Source: Macrotrachela quadricornifera (Eukaryota > Rotifera > Eurotatoria > Philodinida > Philodinidae). Taken from it: a stretch of DNA of 64,000 bases. The notes beneath the pieces were generated by a model, which worked only from the letters and a program-made list of their open reading frames with translations, was not told where the DNA came from and did not search any database. A program made the translations under genes and the position numbers. The stretch is from contig JAJEKB010001139.1 in assembly GCA_022393335.1 (NCBI GenBank), positions 228,361 to 292,360 on the forward strand, written 5' to 3'. This document shows positions 50,401 through 62,292 of this stretch, piece by piece. Every line of letters starts with the position of its first letter. The stretch's first letter is position 1.

Positions 50401-51665
50401 TTAGGTTTGGAAAATTTTTGTCAGATCATTTTTGTTACTTAGGAAACCACTTTTCGAAGAAAAATAATTGTTCGTATAAGGTCTGATCAAGGATAATCGT
50501 AGTCTTGGAACTGGAATCTGTCATCAGTTTTTCGGATTTTTTTTGTCATTCAATTTATTTACACACTGGACTAGTTTTCGAGAAAAAAGATTTCGCCTAT
50601 AAAGTTTGATCAAAGATAATCGGGATGAATGAAATTGAGTCTAAGTTTGGATTTTTTTATCTGTATAAATGGATAGCTAGTTGGTTGTTTGGAAAGAGGA
50701 TTTCCACCAGGAAGAATTGGACGAATCTTCAGATGAGCACTACTTTTGTTAGTTAACATAACAGCACAATAGAAGTATGCGGTAGTGAGCATGCGCGCTA
50801 GCTCAGTTACAGAATCTGAATGTTTGGAACGCATGTAATTAATTATGAACCATTCTGGTAAACTCTCGTCCTATAGATATAAAAGATTATCTGAGTATTA
50901 GAACCAAATAGTGAAGTGCTGAATAGGTTGTAAGGTCATTAAGAAATTTAGAAGAAAGTGATATACAACCTAAAGACAAACTGATTTGAGTTTAGATTTT
51001 TTGATCATCTTTAGCACATAGCCTATCAACGTTGTCGAAATTTCTTTTCTAGATATTATGTGGTATCAATTTCCTTCTTTAATTTTTCAGGAACGCAAAT
51101 ATGTTTAATGCGAGGCTCGATAGATAAAGCAATAATTTTTGTTTCAAAAGAAAAACAATCCAAACGGTTTCAGTGGCCCATGCCTATATGATTGATTTCT
51201 CTGCGACAAGAGTAGGCGAATGGAAATATGAATTTTATGTAATAATTTTAATGTACTATGCTGTGAATTGCATAGATTATATCAGTCGTGCGACACATGA
51301 TATCTTATTAGGTCATTTTCAAAATCTAATAAAACAGATTCCTTAAAGATATCGATATATAGGATATACGTGAGATGTAAGAGATATATCTCCTATATTA
51401 CTATATCTCTTAGGCGTGTGTTTAATTGGATTTCTGGGAAAGCTAAATAGAACGTCTAATTCATTTATTATATAGTTCTTAGAAGACAGATAGAAAAAAA
51501 CAATAAACAAAACAGGGTTGATTGTATGCCTAATAATAATACAAAACAAAACAAGATGTTATGATGACATGTCTTTTTTTGTTCTTTACGTACTTCTTCC
51601 TCTAATCATACATATTATACATGATCAAATAACAATAATTCATACAGATTGTACAGAAATATAAT
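47412..51665. other. Gene-poor region with an inverted repeat pair
   Basis: 4.25 kb between the RING gene (minus) and the F-box gene (plus), so both promoters are within. No real gene seen. The only structure is the inverted repeat pair at 50083-51450, listed separately. Frames at 48628-49099 and 50610-50834 are unsupported. Confidence 0.45.
50083..51450. repeat. Inverted repeat pair with internal direct repeats
   Basis: The left arm (about 50083-50150) contains AATTAAACACACCCCTAAGA followed by GATATAG. The right arm (about 51360-51450) read on the minus strand has AATTAAACACACGCCTAAGA followed by GATATAG, with more similarity on both sides (AGCTTTCC, then AGGAGATAT). Between them a pair of diverged direct repeats carries TTTTCGA(A)GAAAAA and (T/C)TGATCAA(A/G)GATAATCG at about 50455-50505 and 50568-50622. 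The arrangement suggests a decayed DNA element or an inverted duplication. Both arms, read outward, are open in the same frame (see findings). Confidence 0.5.
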
Positions 51666-53408
51666 ATGGCAGCAAGTATTCCATCTCTTTTACGTTCTTG
51701 TCGACGAAACAATTTCAAACAAAGTAAGTTTTTATTTATACTAAAATTAAAGATACTAAATGTATATTCTCGATCTTTCATGACTATTTTAGCTAATAAA
51801 TTAAATGAAAATATGGAATTACAAAGACTTAATTTTTCTGAAAATAAAACACAAACTTCTGTTTCGGAAGTAACCTGGAAAAATATTTGGACATTTGATG
51901 AAATACACGATGCATTATTAAATTCATTATTTTATATAATACCTACTGAAATCATACTTAAAATTTTTCAATTACTTTCAAATAATGATCGAAAAAATCT
52001 TTCATTAGTTTGTCGATATTTTAAAATGATAATTGATCAAATAAATCTATCGAAAACAAAATATAATTGTAAGTTATATATTTATGATTAGTTTTTTCTT
52101 AATTCAATAAAATTAATTTAAAATAGTATTAAAAAAATTCAATTTAAAATCTTATAAGCAAATTTATACCGATTGGATTAATGAAAAATATTTTCGAAAG
52201 AAAAAAATTGAAGAAAAATATCAATATATTAAAATACCTTCTGGAATAAAATCTCAACATTCTTTTCCATCAATAAATAATGAATTATTTTCTTCAATTT
52301 TTGGATTGAATCAACATCCAAATTCATCAAGAAATATGTGAATATAAATAAAAATTTAATTTATTCAAATTTTTAATATTTTTTTCTATAGGACTATTCA
52401 ATTATCAGTTGATCTTGATAAAACTGCTCATGAATTAATATCATTATTAGAAAAAACATCAAAATTTAAAAATAAATGGCGTAAATCTGTCATATTGCAA
52501 GAAATGATACAAAGATATTATCGATTTATGATATTAAAATCATTATATCCAAAATTATTCCTTATTCCAACAATTGATATTGAAATTGTTTGGCAAACAC
52601 ATCTATTAAGACCATTCATCTATCAAAATGATTGTCTTAGATTATTTAATAAAATAATTGATCATTCATTATTATTAAATCATATTCAACAATCATTTAA
52701 GCAACAAGCTTTTTTACACACATATTATTTATATGAAAAACATTTTAATGAACAATATGCACCATTATTATTATATAAAAATAAGAAAATATCTTTAACA
52801 AAATATATTTATCCATATTTTAATAAACTTCAATGTTTAACACCAATTTATTCTTATTGGGATGAAACATTAGTTCAATTTTCACAATGTTCCGGTAATA
52901 ATTATGAAAATCCATTTTCATTTGATGAAAATGAAATTATTCTTAATATAAATTGGATTGATTTATGTAAACAATTTATGAATGAAATGTTTTTTGATAT
53001 ACCAAGAGATATATGGAGTTTTAATTTCTTAAATCCAATTAATTTGAAACCATTAGCTATGAAACAATTGAAAAAATCTTATGAAAAATTTTTATATATT
53101 ATAAAAAAATATTCATTAATTAAACAAAATCATTTGATTCAACCAACATATGCAGTAAGAATATTTTTATATTATTAAAAAAAAACTTTATATTCTTGTT
53201 TTAGATTGATATTATATGGTATTCTCATATGCAAGAACCATTAAAATATGCAAATGATTGTTACCGTCTTTTTGGTTATTTTATTGATCATTATCCAAGA
53301 TTATCAATTGATAAATATCAAATTAAAAAATCTTATAAAGAACTTCAACAATATTGGAAAAAAGAATTTCAAAATGATATATCAATAGATCATCTTCCAA
53401 AGAGTTAA
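51666..53408 (+). CDS. F-box protein with two DUF1399/GRDP-like motifs
   Basis: Five exons (51666-51723, 51793-52068, 52127-52337, 52392-53154, 53205-53408) encode about 503 residues. An F-box lies at about 65-102: IIPTEIILKIFQLLSNNDRK then LSLVCRYFKMIID. F-boxes bind Skp1 in SCF ubiquitin ligases. Further on come two copies of the motif typical of glycine-rich domain-containing proteins (DUF1399): IPTIDIEIVWQTHLLRP followed by NDCLRLFNKIIDH (about 241-275), and IDIIWYSHMQEPLKYANDC then RLFGYFIDH (about 437-468). The family form is P..DIDLVWHTHQLHP....D...L.G...DH. The pairing of an F-box with GRDP repeats suggests a substrate adaptor. The substrate is unknown. Confidence 0.72.
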
Positions 53409-53681
53409 TTTAAACTTTGATTCTATGTAGTAATATATAAAATAATGTTAATTATTATTTTCTAACTAATAAACATAAATATTTGACAAAAATTTATTTA
53501 TGCGAATTTTTTATATTTTTTTTTAAATTAGTTTTAGTTTCAGTTCTCTATTTCCATCAGAAAATTTTTTCATCCTGTTCATCTTCACTCTTTCTGCCAG
53601 AAAGACAATTCTTATTTTTCTTCCAGACAGCTATTCGGTATCTAATATTTCTTGCCAATTGCTATTAGTTTTAGATACTTA
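53409..53681 (+). other. Short gap between F-box gene and hAT relic
   Basis: Contains the F-box 3' UTR with AATAAACATAAAT near 53465. I searched both sides of the relic for matching hAT terminal repeats and did not find them. Confidence 0.4.
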
Positions 53682-56600
53682 ATGTCTTCAAGAAAAGCAT
53701 ATACAACTAATGATACCATAATATGTCCAGTATGTGCGAAGTCAATACTCCTAAAAAGTTGAAAGAGCTACTGTCAACAAAGGCGTATAACATGTAACAG
53801 ATAGAAATTGATGTAAAGTATGATGAGATGAAAAAGGATGTTGAAAGGTTTAAATTAGAAACAGTAGCATCACATATGATGACAATTGATAAACCTACAC
53901 CACTTATAAAAAAATACGTTGTTTTCGATGAAAAAACTTTCTTTAACTAAATAAACTACCAATGTTCAACAACAAATTATTGATGGGAATGATCAAATAA
54001 ATGAACTGAAACTGGAATTTATGGAAATGGATACTCAAGATACAGTCATTAATTCAACAACGGAAAGCATTGAATCTTTACTAATTCCAACTGATGTTTA
54101 TTCTAATATGAATTTCGGTAGGCAAATTGTAACAAAATAATACTTTTCTGTACAGATAATTCTCTTCAACAATGTGAATCATCTGATTTAAATGCATCAA
54201 CACTATCAGAAAGTAACATTTTATTATACGTTGACCAATTAAATACAAGTGAAACAGGTATGAATAAACTATTGGTTAATATAATCATGTATTTTCTTTC
54301 TCAGATAAAATTTCAAATGATTTATGTGGGCTACAATATAACAATGATTATGATTCATCCCATTTTGCAACAACAGCGACAGATGATGACATTATTGTTT
54401 CGACAAATTTAAGAGAAGAAACAGAAGAAAATTTGCTACTACGTCCGCGAATAGTGACAAAAGGCATTCAAGATATCAAGTTTGTTAGCAATCACGAGAT
54501 GAAATTTATTGATGCACAACGAAAAAAATTTCCAAGGATAGGATGGTTTACAGATAGCAATCAAAAACAAGTTAAACCAAGTGCTACTTGGTTTTCCAAG
54601 GGCTATTCATGGCTCCATGCAGTATGTACGGAAAATCAATACGGATTATTATGTATTGATTGTGCTGAGTCGGCTACCGATAAAACATTAATTGCAAAAA
54701 AAAACAAGGAAGCGTTTGTCTTACGACCTTATTGGAAGTTAAAGCATAAAGGATTACCTGGTTTGGTTAGCTTTTTTTTTTTTTATAAAACTTCATATTT
54801 ATTTCATCTTTTGTAGGTATAAAACAGCATAAAAGTAGCGATTTACATCGAGCAAGTGTAGAACGACGAGTTGCTGCTAAATTTGTAGAAAATCATGGAA
54901 ATATTATTGGACAATTAAATTGTGTTAATTTAGAAACAAAAATATTTGAAAATTCTTGTACAAACATTGCGATGTATTATTAAAGTAGAGGTGGCACTCT
55001 TGAAATCCAAGCTATTGATTGAATTATTACAAAAACTGGACTGTCCTGGTATTGTCAAATGTCAAGCAAAGGTACGAATTAATAGTGATAAGATGAAATA
55101 CTTCTCATTTTTATGCTTGCATACAGATATTGGAGTCATGAAGCCATATCTGAATGGCTTCTCAGCATCAATAATTAAGTGAAACATCAGCAAATATATT
55201 CACTCAAACAAACTGAATTCATCAATTTAATCATTGATGAAACTAGAGGTGTATCCATAAAACAAATGGTTTGGATTTGTTTGAGATATGTAGAAAAAGA
55301 GGAGGTATTCAAATTAGATCCAGTTAGTGATGAATCTGGAGAAGGTAAGCTAATCTCACATCATAATGAAATATTGGATTGTATTTTTAATTTTATCAAG
55401 AATCGTCTGTGGTTGAAGAATTCATTGATAATTTACAGAAATAAGTTGGCAAATAGTTAATTATTACTGCCCAAACATATGATGGAGCAACGGCCATGTG
55501 TTTTCAGGCTAAAGATCATATTTGAAGTCGTTTATCAGCATGGGCCATATATATTTATTGTCGGTCACATTCACTTAATCTTAGTGTAAAAGATACTATT
55601 GAGTATTCTTTTTATGATGCATATGATACCATGAAATCGGCATTGGTATTTTGGGGTGATAGTACACGTAGAATTGAAATACTTTTTAATAATCAGACAT
55701 GTACTGATTCCAGTAAAAAGAAGATAGAGATTTGTCATTTAGAAGACATTGATTATTATCATTTATTCAATTTAATAGGTCATCGTATATTAAAACCAAG
55801 CAACAGAAGACGGTCTTATGCATATGAAACTGTAAAATTTACGTGTCAGCATTACTCTGCAATAGTTTTAACATTTGCTCAGATATCTGACTCAAGAAGT
55901 AATGGTTCATTAGATGGACGTCGTTATGCAACTGATGCATTAAAACCAATCGTTGTTTTTCAAATACATTTGTTACAAGATATTCTTCGTCCAGCTACTA
56001 TGAAATTCTTAAAACAAATTGAAAATCGTGGACTATGTCTCGATCAACTTGCTTTGAATGTTATAGTAGTACGAGAAACAATTTCACACGTAATGAACAT
56101 TTTTGATTTTGTTAGTTTTCGGGCAACATTAAAGCTATCAAAGATTTTGCTCCAATTACTACGCTAACGTAATATTCAACACGATTACAGTATCAACATC
56201 AATCAATAGATGTCGATATCGACGAAGATAAATTTAAAAAGATCGGAAATGCTTTTATTGAACTTTGTTTACAATCACTGGATGCACGTTTTAATGCTAA
56301 AGCACAAGAAATACTTGAAAATTTAACTATTCTTTCTTTTCTATCAACTCAATCGCCTGAAGAATTAATTAATAATCCTTTGATAAAAAAATATGCATCT
56401 TCAACCATTTGTACACGCAAAAGTGTTGGTAGGAAAATATATGAACGAACAGACAAGCCATTACTCAACCTTCAAGATTTGAAAAATGATATGTATGCTT
56501 TTCATAAGATCGTTGAAAATATTAGTTCAATTCCATCGATACTTTCAAAACTAGCAAAACATGATAGTGAACAATGACCAGAGTGGTTTCGTTTATATCA

Positions 56601-56838
56601 TATACTTAGAACATTTGCAGTTGGTTCTAATGAAGCTGAAAGATTGTTTAGCGCATTACGTCGAATAAAATCTTGGCTAAGAAATCGATCAAATAATACC
56701 ACTGTTGAAAAGCTCTTGAAATTATCAAGTTTCGATGTACAATTAACAGATGAAGGTATAGATTTTATTATCCTAGATTTTATAAAAAATTCAGGGCGTG
56801 CAAAACTCAAGCAATATAACCTTGTTTCTTGGAAATGA
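53682..56838 (+). pseudogene. Broken hAT-superfamily transposase gene
   Basis: A decayed transposase with host-style introns. The order of parts is: a start MSSRKAYTTNDTIICPVCAK, soon interrupted; an acidic linker with intact-looking introns at 54118-54158 (GTAGGC..GTACAG) and 54257-54304 (GTATGA..TCTCAG); a TTF/BED-type zinc-finger region at 54430-54900 (WFTDSNQKQVKPSATWF, LLCIDCAES, KQHKSSDLHRAS); a transposase core with YCRSHSLNLSVKDT near 55560; and the hAT dimerisation domain at the end (EAERLFSALRRIKSWLRNR). Stops and frame shifts break it, for example in-frame TAA near 54979, several between 55160 and 55530, and TGA at 56575. It is similar in layout to ZNF862/C17orf113-type hAT relatives. 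It is not functional as it stands. Confidence 0.82.
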
Positions 56839-57185
56839 TGAAACATTTTAAAGCTTTTTCTTAATATACTTTTGGTGTTTATATGTGGCAGAAAGTCTTT
56901 CAGTCAAAATTCAGCCTCCTGCATCTTCAAAAATAATCGGGAACCATGGTTATATCATTCAATCGGTGATCTCTACATGTAGCCGTTGAATCGATTGTCA
57001 TTTTCTTTATTTAAAGGAAGCTAGTGAACATTTGAGTGACAGTATTTAAAAGAATTTTTTTACCGTTTCCAACGTTATAGTCACCTACAGTAAGTCAAGA
57101 ATACTGACTATTAGTTTAGTTCGATATTGGATAGATAATGTACTCAAGCCAACTACTGAAAATTAAAAGCGTCTCCTTCTTTCTG

Positions 57186-57649
57186 ATTATTAGGGTGGTC
57201 AACGTGATGAAACATTATACGCCGATTTGAAGTATTTAAAACGTTTAAAAATTTCAAAGAAAATGACAGCGATGATCCAATCCTGTGACGTGCACTACAA
57301 TCGGCAATATATGTATTTAGTAGTTTGAAAAATGTATCATCATGTACGATTGTATGATTTGGAGATTCATTTAGCACAACCAAATAATATTATCAAACTA
57401 AACTCACTCGTTTATAATCAACTATCCTCTCCAAAATTCTATTCGATGACCCAGTACTCGTGGTACCAGTCTGGTTATTCAACGACCAATCCGGGTGCTT
57501 TTGAAAATGTAGAAGAGATATGTTTCTCCCTCGACAACAATCACTGTCGCTTACAAAGTTGTGTAGATCCAACTCCGATCACTAAATGCGCGTATTGTAA
57601 CGATGTATTATGTGTGGAACATTTTTTCGAAAACTACCATTTTCATTAA
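57186..57649 (+). pseudogene. Decayed Cys/His-ended frame, probably mobile-element relic
   Basis: An open frame preceded by TTATTAG runs GGQRDETLYADLKYLKRLK onward, is broken by a TAG near 57326, and then continues in the same frame for 105 codons to 57649. It ends KCAYCNDVLCVEHFFENYHF, a C-x2-C-x4-C-x2-H cluster such as occurs at the C-terminus of some transposases. Codons are less A/T-biased than in native genes. I cannot name the family; its proximity to the hAT relic suggests a transposon graveyard. Confidence 0.45.
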
Positions 57650-58257
57650 ATTTTAAGAAATAGCTGATTATATCGACTTTTTCTTATTTTTTCCGAAAAG
57701 GGTTCTTTATTATATAAAGAGTCTGTCTCATAAAATAAACAGAAAGCTACTACCAATTTTTTTGTAAAAGCCTATTATGTATACCGACCATCCTGCACCT
57801 TCCAAAGCAAAGATATCAATAAATGGAAGAAATTCAACTTCTAATATACAGAATAAAAAAATAAAGAGCAGAGAAAAGGAAAGAAAAACATCATACACAT
57901 ATGATTGAAAAGAGAAGAACTATATATGATCACACCTGATGAAAATCTAAATATGTTATTATATCTCCTAGATCGAATTATGGATCTTCCCCTTTCTGTT
58001 TATATTCGCTAAATTTTGGAGAAAAACACCTACTGTGATTCGAAGAGGGAGTGATGGCCTATAATATTTTTAGATTTTGACTACTTTACTATAGTCTATC
58101 AAATGGTATATGAGTGAATGGAATCGCAGTATGATACCTAAATAGCGTTCTTCGTGAGAGGTTCATTCATTATTGCCCACCTGTTATAGCACTCTCTCCG
58201 ATAAAACATTATATAAAATATTATCTTTTTGTATTTTTAAAATAAGAAAAAAAGAAT
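57650..58257. other. Intergenic, no gene seen
   Basis: No supported frame. Downstream of the minus-strand Rap1GDS1 gene, whose 3' UTR should occupy about 58100-58257. Confidence 0.4.
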
Positions 58258-61200
58258 TTATTCGAGTTCATTCTGTATAACAGCTAATGTTCGATCAATA
58301 AGTCTTCGACCACCACAATTTTGACTAACACGAATATTTTCAAGTAATGGTTTATATTCATGTAATTGTTCTGTCGTAAGAAAATTATCTAAATAATAAG
58401 AAAATAATTTTTTTTCTTTAAATAATTAATAGAAAAAAGTAAATTTTACTTTGTTTTTTAATCAAATGAATTAATTGAAGTATATTATTAATTATTTCCG
58501 AATGTGGAACTTCTTGTTTTAAAAACTCTTTAATATTTTCATGACAATTTGCTTCTTTTAATTTTTCACAAATATACACTAAAAGACAAAGAAAAAATAA
58601 ATCAAATCAATGAAGAAAAAAGAAATAACAATAAATCTAACTAACGATTAGCTAACATCATTATAATATTAAGTGCAATAAGTGCTTCATTTTGAATAAT
58701 TCCACGATTTGTTTGTACATCACATGAAGCTAATGTTGAAGTAATTAGTTGAAATGCATTATTACGTGCAAGTGCTTCTATAACTTCAACAGTTTTTAAT
58801 GCTATTGGTAATAAAAACAGAACACGGCGAGATTCAACTAAAATTTTATTTCTTAATATTATATTTATTATCATTATTTAAATGAAAGACTTACATTGTA
58901 AACCTGGATGTGTAGCATTACCATTAAGAACAATTTGTTGTAAAATTGGATCAGCTATTATTGCCAATTTTGATGTTTCTTTTGCATCACGAAGAAGAAA
59001 ACGAATAACACCAGTTGCTTAAAATAAAATGAAATCATTACAATTTTTCCTAATAATCAAAAACATAATTTTTATTACCTTTATAAGCTATTTCACCATC
59101 AAAATTTTTTGTAAATAAATATGGAATTGCATTATCAAGAACATTACTATCAACTAATAAAAGACGATTAGTAGCTAAAAGAATAAAATATTAAAAAAAA
59201 ATATGATTATGCTGTTTATTCTTTTTTGTTACTTGGAACAGCAAGATTTCTTAATGCACCTAAAATTCCATGTGCAACTTTTGCTTGTTCATCTGTCATT
59301 AATTCTAATTTATTTTCTAACTGTATTGTAAAATATTTTAATTGTTCAACTAATTTTACATCTGGTTTACGTTTATCTGCCAATATACTTATTGCTGCTT
59401 GATCATTTCGTGTTAAATTTGTTATTATTAATGCACCAGTCATTTTTAATTGTAAATTAGATTTTTCTAACCATGTTATACCATATTCAAGTAAATCATA
59501 TTTATTAGAAGTTAATAAATGATCAATTGATTTATCTGAAAACAAAACAAATATTTTATAAAAAAAATTCATTAAATATACTAACCAGCAGTTATAATAA
59601 CAACAAGTAAATAACATGTTTCACGAAGAAATTCTTCATCTTGATCAGCATATTGTTCACATAAATTAATTAATTTATAATAAAATAATGATGAACATAA
59701 TTCTTCTTTGATAGCATCTAAAGAAAAAAGAAAATTTGTTGTTCTCTTTGTGATTTAATATTAATTAACAAACCTTCTTCACATGCTTCGAGTAAATATG
59801 GTAATATAACAGTACGATTATCATAAATAGCTGATTCTGCTATTTGATTTCCGATTTCAGATAATAAATGACTGGAAACAAGTTGTTCACATTCTAAATT
59901 AGAAGACAACATTTTATGAAATATATTTTTTTCGCATTGTACACATATGTGAAATTTCAATCGAGAAAATGATACTGTTAGATTCTTTCGAAAATTTTAT
60001 TAGGTTTTTTTCAAAAATATTATGTCTAAATAGAGTTCAACAATTGAAAATATTCTTTTTTGTTGTCTTTCGAATAAATGTTAATATTGGTCAAATATTA
60101 TAGAACGTGTTTCAATTTACCTTTGTTCATAGTAAATATTTAGTAATAAAAAAGACATGGATTGTTTTATGTTGACGTCAGTAAAAAAAAGAGAAAGAGT
60201 AGTTTGATAGGGGAGATGTTCATCGTGAAGGTGATGATAGAAGCAACTGATTTTGGGAGCATATTGCAAAAAAGCATGAATTTACACAAAATTTTACTAT
60301 CCACAAGTGTAATACTCTGAGTTTCAATGAATTTCGTCGATCAGTAACAACAAATCCAGCTCAATTCACTCATAATCATGAAATTCGAAATTTTTCTTTG
60401 AGTGTAATACTAACAGCAGTAAGTTTTATAAAAGTTAGTTATGGTGTGGCAACGACTGACTCCCAGCTACAATGGACATCATTACTTGATATTTTATTTT
60501 TCACTCAGTTAAAAACGTCTTCAGATTAATATAGAAACAATTGATAGTACAGCACTGAAACTTGGAATGTTCGATGAACAAATAGTTACTCGCACTCGTA
60601 ATATTCAAGAGACTCTAGATGTTAAACCTATAAACCGGGTTAAAAGACAAAGTTACTTGATTTTCAAAATTGACTTTCATCAGTATATAAATTGGAAGCA
60701 TAATTTTTAGAATTCCTTTCTTCTAATATTAAATCTTTTACTGCAGGCTGATATACGTATGTTTAAATCTCCAACTTCAACATGCTCAATAAATTTTATT
60801 TATCTGCTGATCATTCGTTGTGTTTAACATTCTGTGCTGAAACTTCATCAATTTCTGTTTTTTTATATATAGCTGTTACTATTCTTAATAAAAATTACTT
60901 TTAATCTATCTAAAAAATTTCTATAAAAAATATTGCCATACTTGTATCATAATCAATCATATTAGAACAAATTGAAAATAAAAACAAAATTATTTTTGAT
61001 TCAGATAAGTATGGTATATACAGAAGAAATATTTTAAATAAATCTTCTTTTAATATTGATTGTGCAACTTGTTCTAAATAAAAAAAAAATAACAAATGAA
61101 AATTATTCTATTGATTATGTTTTACCATTTGAATTAATTATATTATGCAATGCACCTAATATCATCATTCGTAATTGTGTACCTTCTTTTTCCTTTGTTT

Positions 61201-61769
61201 CACATGAATATCGACATACATCAAATAAAGTATTGATACCAATTGTATTAAATACTAAATCACAACCATCAGCTAAAAGAAACAAGTAAATAAAAAACTT
61301 TTAATAAAATCTTCAAACCATTTTCATAACACATGTTTCCTATCGCACGACATGATTCAATTTTTTCTTGTATGGTACCAGATTGTAAAGGATCTTTTAA
61401 AGGAGATATAAAATCTAATCTTACACATTCTCGTCGTTCAGATTCTAAAAAATCAATGAATTAACAATAAAACGAATAAAATAAATTCATTTTTTTTTGT
61501 TACCTTCTTTACAAATTTCTGCTAAAAGTCGAATAACTTTATGGCGATAATCTATTTTCTGATTAAGTAAATCTTTTAATATATTCTTATCAATTTCAGA
61601 TGCCACATTGATGTTTAATGAGCCTGTTCCATCAGCTTGACAAAATATAAAAAAATCAAAATTTTTTATTGTTTAAATATTAATTTAAATTTTTACTATT
61701 TCGAGATGCTTGATTTTGACTATCAATTATTTTTTTAAGAAATGTATCAATATCATTATTTGTATACAT
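58258..61769 (-). CDS. RAP1GDS1: Rap1 GTPase-GDP dissociation stimulator 1 (SmgGDS)
   Basis: An armadillo-repeat chaperone/exchange factor for small GTPases with polybasic tails (RhoA, Rac, Rap1). Thirteen exons: 61769-61697, 61635-61504, 61444-61319, 61272-61126, 61073-60942, 59893-59774, 59717-59586, 59535-59233, 59174-59079, 59017-58895, 58837-58646, 58578-58450, 58388-58258; about 611 residues against 607 in man. Matches include ESCRAIGNMCYEN (human RALGNICYD), IAESAIYDNRTVILPYLLEA, LKMTGALIITNLTRNDQA (human AGALAIANFARNDAN), ILGALRNLAVP (human SALRNLAIP) and GIIQNEALIALNIIMMLA (human VIMQNEALVALALIAALE). The armadillo solenoid fills the entire protein. The intron 60941-59894 is about 1.05 kb and contains a foreign-looking reading frame (separate entry). 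Other introns are 50-70 bp. Confidence 0.93.
60243..60530 (+). pseudogene. Orphan coding-like fragment inside Rap1GDS1 intron
   Basis: A frame of about 94 codons without an ATG runs on the strand opposite the host gene: FWEHIAKKHEFTQNFTIHKC, then NEFRRSVTTNPAQFTHNHEI and VSYGVATTDSQLQWTSLLDI, to a stop near 60527. A second piece follows at about 60525-60640 (INIETIDSTALKLGMFDEQI) beginning after TTCAG. Composition is balanced, unlike chance A/T frames. It may be an exon remnant of a gene or element inserted into the intron. I recognise no family. Confidence 0.4.
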
Positions 61770-62292
61770 ATTTTTAATAAACGAAATTAAAAATTATTTC
61801 CAAATTACTGTCATCATCTAATTATAAAATCAACTATTGGTTGAATTCTTTCCTTCAATCAATATCGAGCGCTACTTATGCTTTTATACATAACATTGTT
61901 TATAACGCGTTTATACATAAAGATGAATATTTATTGATTGAATTAATTTGTTCGATTGTTCTGATGTTATTCGTGTTCAATAGATTGAAGAGAACAAATT
62001 TCGCAAAATTTAATTTTTAACAAAATATTTCTCTTTTTCATTCTGAGAAAAAATATTTTATCTTAATCGATATATTGTATCTACGTGTTATTATATTATA
62101 GAAGATGAAATTTTGAAATTTTTTTTAACTTTTACGAAAGTTTTTTTTTCTCATAGTTTAAGATTTAATATCGAGAAAAAACTATATTAAAATTAAACTC
62201 AATTATTTTATTGATTATTTTTAAACATGAAAATAAATTTCTTTTTAATTTAAAATAATTTTTTTTACATGTTAAACTTTAATCTTTTCTAG
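61770..62292. promoter_or_regulatory. Divergent promoter region, Rap1GDS1 and SREK1
   Basis: 523 bp between two divergently transcribed housekeeping genes, so it is likely a shared or back-to-back promoter. Rich in A/T runs. The sequence TTTAATCTTTTCTAG directly abuts the SREK1 ATG and would be a splice acceptor for a 5' leader. Confidence 0.5.
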
